A model generated the notes under the pieces. It worked only from the letters and a program-made list of their open reading frames with translations, had not been told where the DNA came from and did not search any database. Shown piece by piece: positions 25,925-35,502 of a DNA stretch of 64,000 bases. Origin of the DNA: Terriglobia bacterium. Lineage in GTDB: Bacteria; Acidobacteriota; Terriglobia; Terriglobales; Acidobacteriaceae. Position numbers and translations under genes: made by a program. The stretch lies in contig JAIQGK010000010.1 in assembly GCA_020072645.1 (NCBI GenBank), positions 62,001 to 126,000 on the forward strand, read 5' to 3'. The first letter of the stretch is position 1; each line of letters starts with the position of its first letter.

Positions 25925-28834
25925 ATGTCCAAGTGGCACTTCGGCGGTAACTCCCGTATAATCTGGCTTTTCCCACCTTGCTCAGAGGGTAGTCATATAG
26001 CTCCGTCGTTAATTCAGGAAACCAGTTCCAAGCATGTCGCGCGGATCGGTCCCTTAGGGCTGATTCTGTGCCTGTTGCTTTTGGGATTGGTTCCCAAGGT
26101 CTTTGCCGCGCCGCAGACCGGCCAGCTCATTCAGGACATTGAGATCACCGGTAACCGCCGTATTCCAACTGAAACCGTCAAATCGCGCATTTATACCCGT
26201 GCGGGCGATGTTTATGACGAGGCGGCGCTGCAACGCGATCTGAGATCGGTCTGGAACAGCGGCTATTTTGAAGATGTCCGCATGGAGCGTGAGCAGTCCG
26301 CCAAGGGTTGGATCATCCATATTTATGTGCGGGAAAAGCCGACGATCCGGACCATCGAGTATCACGGCCTGAATTCGGTTTCGCAAAGCGACGTTCTGGA
26401 GCGCTATAAGAAAGTCAAAGTCCCGCTGACCGTGGACAGTCCATACGATCCCACCAAGGTGATCAAGGCCAAGGTGGTGTTGCAGCAATTGCTGGCCGAA
26501 CATGGCCGCCAGTTTGCCACCATCAACATACAGGTACAGCAGGTTCCTCCGGCGTCAGTTTCCGTGACGTTTAACGTGAAGGAAGGGCCAAAGATCAAGG
26601 TCGGCAAAATCACGTTTGTGGGCAATAAACACGTGAAGAGCCGCACGCTCCGCGCGGCCATGAAGAATCTCAAGCCGGTCGGCGTTCCCCGATCCATCTT
26701 CCTGGAAAACATTTTTGCCCGGACCTTTGACGCTTCAAAACTGGAAGAGGACGCGGAGCGCGTCCGCGAAGCGTTGCAGACATATGGTTACTTCCAGGCC
26801 GTAGTGGACGATCCCAAGATAAAGTTGCGCGACACTTCATCAAAGTTTCATCTTCCGCTAATACAAAAAGGTCAGGGCAAGGTAATGGACATTACCGTGC
26901 CAATCGAGGAAGGCGATAAGTACAGGCTCAAGGCAATCAATTTTACAAACAACAAAGCCATCCTCAACAAGCAGCTGCTGCGGAGCGTTTTCCCCATCAA
27001 GGATGGAGAAACCTTCAACAAGCAGCTGATCGGCAAGGGCCTGGACAACTTGCGCAAGGCTTACGGCGAGCTGGGGTATATCGACTTTACGCCAGTGCCG
27101 ACGACTGAAATTGACGATCAAAAGAAGATGATCACCCTGAACATTGAGATGGAAGAGGGCAAGCCGTATTTTGTCCGCCGGATCGAGTTCCAGGGGAACA
27201 CCACAACGCGCGATCGCGTTATCCGCCGTGAATTACTGGTGCAGGAAGGGCAGGTATTTAACAGCCGTCTGTGGGACATCAGCGTGCTTCGCCTGAACCA
27301 GTTGAATTATTTCGACGCGCTTAAACCGGAAGACGATACCGAACGCAAGCTCGACCAGAAGAATGGCACAGTCGATCTGACAGTAAAGGTCAAAGAGAAG
27401 GGTAAGAACAGCATTGGCCTTACGGGCGGTGTGAGCGGACTGGAAGGTTCGTTCATCGGGTTGAATTATGAGACCAATAACTTTCTTGGCCTGGGCGAAA
27501 CACTGCAGGTACAGGCCAACGTTGGCAGCCTTTCCCGCGTGCTGCTGTTTGGGTTCACCGAACCTTATATGTTTGACCGGCCGCTGACGCTCGGATTCAC
27601 GGTGTACAGCCGCAGGTTTGATTTCAACCAGGCCCGTCAGGCATCCATCAATGCCGGACAGAATTTGAACCTTCCGCAGTCGGTGCTGAACCAGCTATTG
27701 AACTACAACCAGTCCAGCACGGGATTCACCGCATCATCGAGCTATCTGCTGGGACATTCTTTCAAGCGCGTGGGACTGACCTACACGCTGGACAATACGA
27801 CGATTAACACATTCAGCGATGCGTCGCGCAATCTGTTCCAGACGCTGAATTTCCGGAACATCTCTGGTCCAGACGCGCTGAAGGGCATTGTTACAAGTTC
27901 TTTAACGCCCTCGTTTGGTTTCAGCACCATTGATAGTCCCATCCGTCCGCATCGTGGGAAGAGCCTGTTTATTTCCAGTGAAGTTGCCGGTCTGGGCGGT
28001 AACGTAAAGTTCTACCGGCCGCTCATCGCTTTCACGCAGTGGAAGCCGTTGTACCATCAGAACACTTTGGGCGTGCGCATCCAGGGCAGCTTTATCAATG
28101 GCTTTGCCGGGTCTGAAGCGCCGCCTTACCAGCGCTTCTATATGGGCGGAGAAAACGACTTGCGCGGCTTTGACGTGCGCACGGTTTCTCCTTATGTATT
28201 CGTCAGCACGGTACAGAATTTCCAGCTCACCAACCCTGACGGCAGCCCGGTGCCAATCGATCCGACGAACCCGCGGCGTGGGAACGTAACCGTGCCGCTG
28301 CCGGTGAATAACATCACGCTGCCCGGCGGCGATACACAGTTTGTGGCAAACGCCGAGTACAGAGTGCACGTTGTGGGACCGGTTACGCTGGCGCCCTTTG
28401 CCGATTTCGGCATGGACTTTGTCACTCTTCCGTCACAGCTGAAAGTCAGCTCAGATTCGCTGACGCTGCTGAACAGCACTGTTTTTGGCTGCCCCGCGAT
28501 CGTTAATTTCCAGTGCTCCGGAGGTCAACCCTTTCCATTCAGTGGAGACCTGAAGCCGGTTGACGGCACCAACTACGTGCCGCGCATGTCCACGGGGCTG
28601 GAGCTGCAGGTGCTGCTGCCGATCGTGCAACAGCCGTTCCGAATTTACTATGCGTACAATCCGCTTACGCTGAATACCATTGTCCATTCTCCCAGTCCTA
28701 TTTCGCGGAGCATGTTCCCGGTGGGTTCGGTGGGCGATTTTAGTTTTCAATCCGCGATCTCCGCGCTGGCCCCAGATTTTCGCCTGCAGGAGCCGCGTAA
28801 GACGTTTAGATTCACCATCAGCACCACTTTCTAA
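25925..28834 (+). CDS. bamA: outer-membrane assembly factor BamA (Omp85)
   Basis: About 969 residues. Core of the BAM complex that folds beta-barrel proteins into the outer membrane. A hydrophobic signal (GPLGLILCLLLLGLVPKVFA) is followed by five POTRA domains (first at IQDIEITGNRRIPTETV; last at YFVRRIEFQGNTTTRDRVIR). From about residue 500 comes the 16-strand barrel (GLTGGVSGLEGSFIGLNYET; YMGGENDLRGFDVRTVSPYV with the RGF lid-lock motif), ending in Phe. The start is uncertain: a TATAAT sits inside the first codons at 25957, and ATG 26034 would give a textbook signal MSRGSVP-LGLILCLL if one base were missing. Upstream 25654-25924 holds nothing recognisable. Confidence 0.93.
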   Translation: MSKWHFGGNSRIIWLFPPCSEGSHIAPSLIQETSSKHVARIGPLGLILCLLLLGLVPKVFAAPQTGQLIQDIEITGNRRIPTETVKSRIYTRAGDVYDEAALQRDLRSVWNSGYFEDVRMEREQSAKGWIIHIYVREKPTIRTIEYHGLNSVSQSDVLERYKKVKVPLTVDSPYDPTKVIKAKVVLQQLLAEHGRQFATINIQVQQVPPASVSVTFNVKEGPKIKVGKITFVGNKHVKSRTLRAAMKNLKPVGVPRSIFLENIFARTFDASKLEEDAERVREALQTYGYFQAVVDDPKIKLRDTSSKFHLPLIQKGQGKVMDITVPIEEGDKYRLKAINFTNNKAILNKQLLRSVFPIKDGETFNKQLIGKGLDNLRKAYGELGYIDFTPVPTTEIDDQKKMITLNIEMEEGKPYFVRRIEFQGNTTTRDRVIRRELLVQEGQVFNSRLWDISVLRLNQLNYFDALKPEDDTERKLDQKNGTVDLTVKVKEKGKNSIGLTGGVSGLEGSFIGLNYETNNFLGLGETLQVQANVGSLSRVLLFGFTEPYMFDRPLTLGFTVYSRRFDFNQARQASINAGQNLNLPQSVLNQLLNYNQSSTGFTASSSYLLGHSFKRVGLTYTLDNTTINTFSDASRNLFQTLNFRNISGPDALKGIVTSSLTPSFGFSTIDSPIRPHRGKSLFISSEVAGLGGNVKFYRPLIAFTQWKPLYHQNTLGVRIQGSFINGFAGSEAPPYQRFYMGGENDLRGFDVRTVSPYVFVSTVQNFQLTNPDGSPVPIDPTNPRRGNVTVPLPVNNITLPGGDTQFVANAEYRVHVVGPVTLAPFADFGMDFVTLPSQLKVSSDSLTLLNSTVFGCPAIVNFQCSGGQPFPFSGDLKPVDGTNYVPRMSTGLELQVLLPIVQQPFRIYYAYNPLTLNTIVHSPSPISRSMFPVGSVGDFSFQSAISALAPDFRLQEPRKTFRFTISTTF

Positions 28835-28847
28835 AGGAAGTGTTTGT

Positions 28848-28877
28848 TTGACGCTGGCGGAGGCCACAACCTATAAT
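28848..28877 (+). promoter_or_regulatory. sigma-70 type promoter for the ompH pair
   Basis: TTGACG at 28848-28853 and TATAAT at 28872-28877, 18 bases apart, lie about 110 bases before the first ompH start. The match to the housekeeping consensus is strong. It gives the chaperone genes their own transcript in addition to readthrough from bamA. Confidence 0.7.
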
Positions 28878-28984
28878 TTGGGTACCCGTTCCCACCGCAG
28901 ATTTCACGCACTCATTGAGCTGCCCTCGTGACCGTGTATCGCGAAGAATAGTTACCTGAGAACCACCAAGGAGTCCAATATTTC

Positions 28985-29638
28985 ATGGCAAGATACATCA
29001 ATACCCGCGTCCTAAGTCTCGCACTGGTCCTGGTCTGGGGAATTTCAGCCGCCCGCGCGCAGGCACCCGCCGCAGGCTCAGCTGCCGGCAATAAAGTAGG
29101 CATTGTTAGCATCCAGGACGCTATTGCCAACACCAATGAAGGCAAAAAAGAACTGGAAGCTTTGCAACAGAAGTTCGCTCCCCGCCAGGCAGCGTTACAG
29201 ACCCAGAATGACGAACTGGAAAACATGAAAAAGCAACTCCAGGCGCAGGGTGACAAACTAAGTGACGAAGAGCGCAACAACCGCGTCCGGTCGGCCACTG
29301 AGAAGCAGAAGACCCTGCAAAGGAGCGCTGAAGATTTCCAGAATGAAGTACAGACAGCGGAGCAGGAAATCCTGAACCGGTTGGGCAAAAAGATGCTTGA
29401 CGTGCTGGAGAAGTACGCAAGAACGAATGGCTACGCAGTGGTGATGGACGTTTCCAACCCGCAAACTCCAGTGCTGTACGCGAATCCGGGAACCAACATC
29501 ACCAAGAACCTGATAGACGCTTACAACGCAGAGTCGCCGACGGCGGCGCCTGCGCCGAAACCAGCGGCAACCAAGCCGGCGGGCGCTGCTGCCGCACGGC
29601 CTCCGGCTTCCGGCGCAGCTACGCCCAAGAAGCCTTAA
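28985..29638 (+). CDS. periplasmic chaperone Skp/OmpH family, copy 1
   Basis: 217 residues with AAGGAG upstream. Signal peptide ending about ARAQA, then the Skp pattern: strand KVGIVSIQDAIANTNEGKKE, two long coiled-coil tentacle helices (LEALQQKFAPRQAALQTQND to ILNRLGKKMLDVLEKYARTN) and a final strand GYAVVMDVSNPQTPVLYA. Skp holds unfolded outer-membrane proteins for BamA, so its place after bamA fits. It ends with an Ala/Pro/Lys-rich tail of about 40 residues not found in E. coli Skp. Its neighbour is a clear paralogue. Confidence 0.9.
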   Translation: MARYINTRVLSLALVLVWGISAARAQAPAAGSAAGNKVGIVSIQDAIANTNEGKKELEALQQKFAPRQAALQTQNDELENMKKQLQAQGDKLSDEERNNRVRSATEKQKTLQRSAEDFQNEVQTAEQEILNRLGKKMLDVLEKYARTNGYAVVMDVSNPQTPVLYANPGTNITKNLIDAYNAESPTAAPAPKPAATKPAGAAAARPPASGAATPKKP

Positions 29639-29697
29639 GCTTTCGGCGTTTGCTGGAACAGCCACGCCGCAACTAATCCAAGGAGCACGTAAAAAGC

Positions 29698-30429
29698 ATG
29701 AGCATGGCACAACTCAAAACTCTGGCGCTGGGTTTCGGTCTGAGCGCCGTACTCGGCACGTTTGCCTGCGCACAGGGCGCAGCGGCACCATCCGCGAGCA
29801 CTCCCTCAGCCGCGAACGCGCCATCCGCCAGCACCCCGGCGCCTACAGGGCCGGTGCCTACCAAGATTGGCGTGGTCAACATTCAGCAGGCGATTCAGGA
29901 ATGCGCTGAAGGCAAGAAGGAAATTGACGCGCTGCAGCAGAGGTTCGCTCCCAAGCAGGTTGAACTCAAGCAACAGAGCGATGACGTTGAGGCACTGAAG
30001 AAGCAATATCAGGCTCAAGCGGACAAGTTAAGTGATGACGAAAAGAGCAGCCGGGCCAAAGCCATTGACACCAAGCAGAAGGCCTTGCAGAGAAATTATG
30101 AAGATGCTCAGGCTGAATTCCAGCAGGCAGAGCAGGACGTGATTAATCGCATTGGATCAAAAATGGTGAACGTGTTGGAGAAATACTCCAATGCCAACGG
30201 CTTTGCCGTGGTGCTGGATGTTTCCAACCCACAGACTTCGCCAGTGCTCTGGGCCACGCAGGGAACCGTTATCACCAAAGAGCTGGTGGACGCTTACGAC
30301 AAAGAGAACCCAGCCGGCGCGACTGCTCCCGCAACCAAGCCAGCAGGCGCAGCAAAAGCGCCAGCCCAGCGCCCGGCGACAACTCCAACTCGTCCGGCAA
30401 CAGCTTCTCCGACACCGAAGAAACCATAA
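29698..30429 (+). CDS. periplasmic chaperone Skp/OmpH family, copy 2
   Basis: 243 residues with AAGGAG-like site (CCAAGGAGCACG) upstream. Signal peptide (ALGFGLSAVLGTFACAQG), an Ala/Ser/Pro-rich linker of about 30 residues, then the Skp core (KIGVVNIQQAIQECAEGKKE, EIDALQQRFAPKQVELKQQS, DVINRIGSKMVNVLEKYSNA, NGFAVVLDVSNPQTSPVLWA) and an Ala/Pro/Thr-rich tail. Around half of its core residues match copy 1, so this is a tandem duplication. It differs by low-complexity sequence at both ends. A strong terminator follows. Confidence 0.9.
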   Translation: MSMAQLKTLALGFGLSAVLGTFACAQGAAAPSASTPSAANAPSASTPAPTGPVPTKIGVVNIQQAIQECAEGKKEIDALQQRFAPKQVELKQQSDDVEALKKQYQAQADKLSDDEKSSRAKAIDTKQKALQRNYEDAQAEFQQAEQDVINRIGSKMVNVLEKYSNANGFAVVLDVSNPQTSPVLWATQGTVITKELVDAYDKENPAGATAPATKPAGAAKAPAQRPATTPTRPATASPTPKKP

Positions 30430-30449
30430 TTGTTCCTGAGAATCACACG

Positions 30450-30475
30450 GGCCGCCTGCGCAGGCGGCCTTTTTA
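30450..30475 (+). terminator. rho-independent terminator after the ompH pair
   Basis: Perfect stem: the 20-base palindrome GGCCGCCTGCGCAGGCGGCC at 30450-30469, followed by TTTTTA. It closes the bamA-ompH-ompH transcript 20 bases after the last stop. Confidence 0.92.
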
Positions 30476-30541
30476 TTTTTGCCTACAACGGAACTTCGGC
30501 GGAACTCTCCGGTGTCAAATCACTTCCATGAGGTGAGAAAA

Positions 30542-31264
30542 ATGTTTGGAGATACGCTGCTTGAATCTTCATCCGCGCCGCGCAAAGGAAAACGCTGGCC
30601 CATGGCAACTGCATTTACCGCGGAAGCAATCGTTGGAGGCTTGCTGGTAGTCATTCCACTGCTTTCAACTGGAGTCATACCGGTTTCCGCGCGGGTTCTA
30701 ATCTATACGCCGGTGAAACCCGTAACTCTTGATCGAGTGGAAAGAGTCCGCACCGATCATGCGTCAGCTTCCGGTCCGGCGCGATCTGGGCCGAGAACAA
30801 CGGCTGTTTTTACGTTCAATAATCACCAGAGCACAATTCCCGATCGTCCATGGTCCGTTCCAATCGGTGAACCACCTACGCCCGGACCTCAAGGAGGCGG
30901 TAACCAGACTGACAAGCAGCTCAGCGACTTCATGTCCGATGGTCCCAGCAAGACCAATGTGAAATTCGGCGGCCCCAAGCGCGTTACTTCACAGTTGTCT
31001 GAGGGGCAGCTTGTGAATCGTGTGGAACCGATCTATCCGCACATCGCGGCGGTCAGCGGGATTCAGGGCCAGGTAAAATTACATGCCATCATTGGCCGCG
31101 ACGGCAAGATCCAGAGTTTGAATGCAATCAGTGGACATCCTTTGCTGCTGCACGCCGCGCTTGATGCCGTGGCGCAGTGGCGCTATCGCCCATATGTGTT
31201 GAACGGTGAGGCGGTTGAAGTGGAGACGTTCATCACCGTCAACTTCAAGAAAGAAATGCACTAA
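30542..31264 (+). CDS. TonB-like protein (energy-transducer C-terminal domain)
   Basis: 240 residues from ATG 30542 (GAGGTGAG 6 bases upstream). A cytoplasmic N-terminus (FGDTLLESSSAPRKGKRWPM), one membrane helix (EAIVGGLLVVIPLLSTGVIP), a Pro/Gly-rich linker of about 110 residues, and a TonB C-terminal domain with EPIYPHIAAVSGIQGQVKLH and the VAQWRYRPYVLNGEAVEVET signature. It would pass energy from ExbBD to an outer-membrane receptor such as that at 53925, although proteins of this type in Acidobacteriota are numerous and pairings are unknown. The N-terminal half resembles acidobacterial TonB paralogues rather than E. coli TonB. Confidence 0.85.
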   Translation: MFGDTLLESSSAPRKGKRWPMATAFTAEAIVGGLLVVIPLLSTGVIPVSARVLIYTPVKPVTLDRVERVRTDHASASGPARSGPRTTAVFTFNNHQSTIPDRPWSVPIGEPPTPGPQGGGNQTDKQLSDFMSDGPSKTNVKFGGPKRVTSQLSEGQLVNRVEPIYPHIAAVSGIQGQVKLHAIIGRDGKIQSLNAISGHPLLLHAALDAVAQWRYRPYVLNGEAVEVETFITVNFKKEMH

Positions 31265-31519
31265 GCGTGAGGGCTGAGCGGGCAGGAGGCTGTGGAAAAC
31301 TTTGTGCAAATGTGTCTGAGGCAGCAGAGTAGCACAATATTTTTCAATAACTTAAGCAATCTGCCCCACCAGCGCTGCACTTTATAAAACTCTTATTATC
31401 AACCTGTTAGACGGGGCGGCGCGTGAGCGCAGAGCTTGCACCACAAATGGGCATGTACTTTCGTGAAAAACAGGAGATTTGCACATTTACTGCGCGCAAC
31501 TTTTCACTGGCCAGCTGCA

Positions 31520-33325
31520 TCACGCGCCCTCGCCGACTTTGAGCACGGCAAGGAAGGCCTCCTGAGGGATGTCGACTTTGCCGATGCGCTTCATCCGCTT
31601 CTTGCCTTCTTTTTGTTTTTCCAGAAGCTTGCGTTTGCGCGAGATGTCACCGCCGTAACACTTGGCCAGCACGTTTTTGCGGATGGCCGCCACGGTTTCA
31701 CGGGCAATAATCTTGGCCCCAATCGAGGCCTGAATGGCGACTTCAAACATCTGCCGCGGGATGAGTTCGCGCATCTTCGAGACGAGCGCGCGTCCGCGAT
31801 CATAAGCGAAGTCGCGATGCACGATGATGGAGAGCGCGTCCACCGGATCGCCGGCCACCAGGATATCGAGCTTCACCATGGGCGACTCCCACGTCCCGGC
31901 AAGATGATAATCAAGCGACGCATAGCCACGCGAGATGGTCTTCAGCCGGTCATAAAAATCCAGCACGATTTCATTCAGCGGCAGCTCATAGGTCAGCATG
32001 ACGCGGCTGGCGCTTACGTACTCAAAGCCTTTTTGCTTGCCGCGCTTGTCTTCCACCAGCTTGAGAATGCCGCCCACGTATTCTTCATTGGTCAGGATGG
32101 TGGCCAGAATCACCGGCTCTTCAATCTTGGCGATCTCACTCTGATTGGGCCAGCGTGAAGGATTATCGACTTGAACTTTCTCGCCGTCAGTCTTGGTAAT
32201 GTCATAGCGCACGCCCGGCGCGGTGGTGATGAGCTCCAGGCCAAATTCGCGCTCAAGGCGTTCCTGAATAATTTCCATGTGGAGCAGGCCGAGAAAGCCG
32301 CAGCGGAAACCGAAGCCCAGCGCAGCGGAGCTTTCCGGCTCAAAGAAGAAAGAAGAATCATTGAGCCGCAGCTTTTCCAGCGCTTCACGAAGCGCGGTGT
32401 GCTCGTGCGCGTCCACGGTGTAGAGTCCGGCAAAGACCATGGGCTTGAGTTCTTCAAAGCCGGGAAGCGGCTCAATGGCCGGGCGCGCGTCGTCGGTGAT
32501 GGTGTCGCCGATCTTGGTGTCAGAGACGGTTTTGTTGTTGGCGACGATGAATCCCACTTCGCCAGCCACCAGTTCGTCAATTTCCACCGGCTTGGGCGTG
32601 AGCACGCCAAGAGTTTCCACATCGAGCGTTTTGCCGTTCCACCACAGGCGCACTTTCATGCCCTTGCGCAGAGTTCCCTGAAAAAGCCGGGCCAGCACGA
32701 TGACGCCGCGATAAGGATCGAACCATGAATCGAAGATCAGGGCCTGCAAAGGATTATCGGGATCGCCCTTGGGAGGAGGCAGGCGCTTGACGATGGCTTC
32801 CAGCAGCTCCGGCACGCCCAGCCCGCTCTTGGCGCTTACCAGCATGGCGTCTTTTGTGTCCAGGCCCACGGTCTGCTCGATCATTTCTTTGGCGCGCGGT
32901 ATGTCGGCGCTGGGCAGATCAATCTTGTTGATGACCGGAATAATTTCCAGCCCGTGATTGATAGCCAAATAAGCGTTGGCCAAGGTCTGTGCTTCGACGC
33001 CCTGAGAAGCGTCCACTACGAGTAAAGCGCCCTCGCACGAGGCCAGCGAACGCGAAACTTCATAAGAAAAATCGACGTGGCCGGGGGTATCGATCAGGTT
33101 GAGCTGATATTCCTGCCCGTCCTTGGCTGTGTACTTCATCCGGACAGCGTGGGCCTTGATGGTGATGCCACGCTCACGCTCCAGATCCATAGCGTCTAGC
33201 ACCTGTTCCTGCATCTCGCGCAGGGCGAGCGCTCCCGTCAGCTCCAGGAGCCGGTCAGAAAGCGTGGATTTGCCATGATCAATGTGGGCGATGATGGCAA
33301 AATTTCGGATGTGTGCGCGGTCCAT
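31520..33325 (-). CDS. lepA: elongation factor 4 (LepA), back-translocating GTPase
   Basis: 601 residues, full length. GTPase motifs AHIDHGKST (P-loop), [11 protein letters not shown] and NKIDLPSAD, then EF-G-like domains and the LepA-specific C-terminal domain ([39 protein letters not shown]). It binds the ribosome and promotes movement back by one codon or helps subunit assembly. It is a monocistronic gene; 255 bases of gap lie downstream with no recognised feature. Confidence 0.97.
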   Translation of the reverse strand: MDRAHIRNFAIIAHIDHGKSTLSDRLLELTGALALREMQEQVLDAMDLERERGITIKAHAVRMKYTAKDGQEYQLNLIDTPGHVDFSYEVSRSLASCEGALLVVDASQGVEAQTLANAYLAINHGLEIIPVINKIDLPSADIPRAKEMIEQTVGLDTKDAMLVSAKSGLGVPELLEAIVKRLPPPKGDPDNPLQALIFDSWFDPYRGVIVLARLFQGTLRKGMKVRLWWNGKTLDVETLGVLTPKPVEIDELVAGEVGFIVANNKTVSDTKIGDTITDDARPAIEPLPGFEELKPMVFAGLYTVDAHEHTALREALEKLRLNDSSFFFEPESSAALGFGFRCGFLGLLHMEIIQERLEREFGLELITTAPGVRYDITKTDGEKVQVDNPSRWPNQSEIAKIEEPVILATILTNEEYVGGILKLVEDKRGKQKGFEYVSASRVMLTYELPLNEIVLDFYDRLKTISRGYASLDYHLAGTWESPMVKLDILVAGDPVDALSIIVHRDFAYDRGRALVSKMRELIPRQMFEVAIQASIGAKIIARETVAAIRKNVLAKCYGGDISRKRKLLEKQKEGKKRMKRIGKVDIPQEAFLAVLKVGEGA

Positions 33326-33429
33326 GAGGATGGGCTTAGTCTTTCATTTTAGCATCTTGTAATCAGCAAATAGCATTCAGCCCTGAAACAGTCATGGGGG
33401 AAGTGTGGATGGGTAATTGCTAACTGGCG

Positions 33430-33632
33430 TTACCGATCATGCCCGGCGAACGCGAGTTTGCCGGCGTGTTTTTTCATCAGTTTTTGAAACGCCGGAGCGA
33501 CACAATCTCGCGCAGAGCAATATGCACAGCCTCCGTCCGTGACTTGGCGCCAAGAGTTTTCGCTGCTTCGTCCACGAGCCGTGCGTTAATCTTACCGACG
33601 TTTTTGCAGCCATGCACTTCGAGTTTTATCAT
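33430..33632 (-). pseudogene. VapB-type antitoxin gene with one or two frameshifts
   Basis: Reverse-strand translation gives NARLVDEAAKTLGAKSRTEA then VHIALREIVSLRRFK, a VapB (DUF2191-type) antitoxin core, and stops at TGA (33477-33479). One base later the family's usual end LMKKHAGKLAFAGHDR, stop continues in the next frame, down to 33430. The lost base lies in the A-run of TTTCAAAAACTGATG. At the 5' side ATG 33613 begins MAAKTSV, which joins RINARLVDEA if another base is restored. The open frame from ATG 33632 (MIKLEVHGCKNVGK) is an artefact of that shift. No VapC (PIN) toxin gene is present. Read as a decayed orphan antitoxin. Confidence 0.7.
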
Positions 33633-33709
33633 ACTGGGGGAACATCCGTAGCGGGCTATTTGCTTCAGCCGTCCCGCTGAAGCAGGATCTGTTGTTGATG
33701 TACCCCTTT

Positions 33710-33765
33710 CCCGGCACTTGTCCTCGCTCTCCCGCGCTGCGGGATCGCTTCGGAGCCATGCCGGG
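33710..33765. repeat. nested palindromes in a 400-base non-coding gap
   Basis: CCCGGCA (33710-33716) pairs with TGCCGGG (33759-33765), enclosing a second hairpin CCCGCGCTGCGGG (33731-33743). The gap 33633-34044 between the vapB remnant and the amidohydrolase contains no credible gene. This element could fold as a long stem-loop RNA; a partial CCGTCCCGCTGAAGC word lies just before it. Confidence 0.5.
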
Positions 33766-34044
33766 CTATTCTCATCCGCGCCTGGTGTTCTGACCGAGTA
33801 GATTCAGAATTGGGATGAATCCTTTTTCCCGCCCCTAGAGTTATCGCGCGCAGCCGGGGGCGGCTGCGGTCCACAATAGTTTTAGGCGGACTCTTCAAGT
33901 ATCATGCGGTCAGAGCACTAGCGGCGCTGGATTGTTTAAGCTGAATCTCCTCCAAGAAAGTCCATGACCAAACTCCGCTGCCCCTTGCATGAGTCTATGC
34001 CTGCATTTATGCTGCATGTTCCTGAACCACTGGAGGCTTCTTCC

Positions 34045-35463
34045 ATGCGCCGTTTATTCATCGCTCTGATGGTCGTTAGCTGTGCCACATGTTTCGCCCA
34101 ACCACAACCGCAGCCAACGATCAAAGATTTCATCCGCGTGCAGTCGCCGGTGATCGCGCTGGAACACGTGCGCGTGATTGACGGCACAGGGGCGGCGGCG
34201 AAGGCCGACCAGACGATCTTAATCTCCGATGGAAAAATTATGGCCATAGGCAACACGCTGCTTGTGCCGCCCAATGCGAACCGCATGGACATGAGCGGTT
34301 ACTCCGCGCTGCCTGGGCTGGTGGGCATGCATGACCATCTTTTTTATCCGGGCGGCGGGAGCCTCTACCATGACATGCCTTTCAGCTTTCCGCGGCTCTA
34401 TCTGGCGCTAGGTGTAACCACGATCCGGACGACCGGCAGCATGGAGCCTTATACCGACCTGGAAATCAAGAAAGCCGTGGACGCTGGAAAAACTCCCGGC
34501 CCCAAGATCAACGCCACCGGCCCCTACCTGGAAGGGGAAGAGAAGCCGCTGTTTCTGCTGCAACTGCACGGGCTCAGCGGCCCCGATGACGCCACGCGCA
34601 CGGTGGAGTACTGGGTAGCGGAGGGCGCGCGCTCATTCAAGGTCTATAACTACCTGACGCGCGCGGAGTTGAAAGCGGTGGTGGATACGGCGCATAAGCA
34701 CGGCATCAAGGTCACGGGGCATCTGTGTTCGATCGGGTTCCGTGAGGCGGCGGAGCTTGGCATTGACGATCTGGAGCATGGGCTTACGGTGGATACGGAA
34801 TTTCATCCGGACAAGAAGCCAGATGTTTGTCCCAATCCAAACCAGGCGGTAGCTGCGGCTGCCAAACTGGAAGTAACGAGCGAGCCGATCCAGACGACGA
34901 TCAAGATGCTTGTGGCGAAACATGTGGCTGTAACATCAACACTGCCGGTGTTTGAGCAGTTTGTGGCTTCGCGCCCGGACGTGCCGCAGAAGGCGCTGGA
35001 TATGCTGAGCGACGAGGCCGCCAAGGCATACCACGCGAATCGCGCGCGCGTCGGGCAGAACCCGCAGAGCCCGTGGCCAACGATGTTCCAGCGCGAAATG
35101 GAATTTGAGCGAGCGTTTGTGAAAGCCGGAGGAACACTGCTTGCGGGCCTGGATCCTACGGGCCTGGGCGGCATCATTGCCGGCTTTGGCGATTTGCGCG
35201 AAGTTGAACTGCTGGCGGAATCAGGGTTTACGCCGCTGGAGTCGATCAAGATCGCCACGCTAAACGGCGCGCAATTTCTGGGCGTCGCCGACCAGGTTGG
35301 CTCGCTCGCACCGGGAAAGCAGGCGGACATCATGCTGGTGAAAGGCGATCCTTCAAGCAAAATCGCCGACATAGAAAATGTTGAGTTGGTGTTCAAGGAC
35401 GGTGTGGGTTGGGACTCAAAGAAGCTGATTGATTCGGTGAAAGGGCAGGTGGGCGTGAGGTAA
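34045..35463 (+). CDS. secreted amidohydrolase (imidazolonepropionase/prolidase-like)
   Basis: 472 residues from ATG 34045, chosen for the GGAGG at 34032 and the signal peptide MRRLFIALMVVSCATCFAQ that follows at once. Metal-dependent hydrolase barrel: LPGLVGMHDHLFYPGG (HxH), KVYNYL with the bridging Lys (FKVYNY), GIKVTGHLCS, DDLEHGLTVD, LLAGLDPTGLGG (Asp), and the PGKQADIMLVKGDP end strand. Such enzymes hydrolyse cyclic amides, dipeptides or xenobiotics outside the cytoplasm. Substrate unknown. It stands alone. Confidence 0.86.
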   Translation: MRRLFIALMVVSCATCFAQPQPQPTIKDFIRVQSPVIALEHVRVIDGTGAAAKADQTILISDGKIMAIGNTLLVPPNANRMDMSGYSALPGLVGMHDHLFYPGGGSLYHDMPFSFPRLYLALGVTTIRTTGSMEPYTDLEIKKAVDAGKTPGPKINATGPYLEGEEKPLFLLQLHGLSGPDDATRTVEYWVAEGARSFKVYNYLTRAELKAVVDTAHKHGIKVTGHLCSIGFREAAELGIDDLEHGLTVDTEFHPDKKPDVCPNPNQAVAAAAKLEVTSEPIQTTIKMLVAKHVAVTSTLPVFEQFVASRPDVPQKALDMLSDEAAKAYHANRARVGQNPQSPWPTMFQREMEFERAFVKAGGTLLAGLDPTGLGGIIAGFGDLREVELLAESGFTPLESIKIATLNGAQFLGVADQVGSLAPGKQADIMLVKGDPSSKIADIENVELVFKDGVGWDSKKLIDSVKGQVGVR

Positions 35464-35502
35464 GCAGTCAGCAACCGGTAGTCAGCAGTCTGCCAAAGAA
35501 AT

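Noticed and set aside
31436-32158. 240-codon forward frame opposite lepA
   Set aside because: Antisense shadow of an essential-family GTPase with complete motifs.
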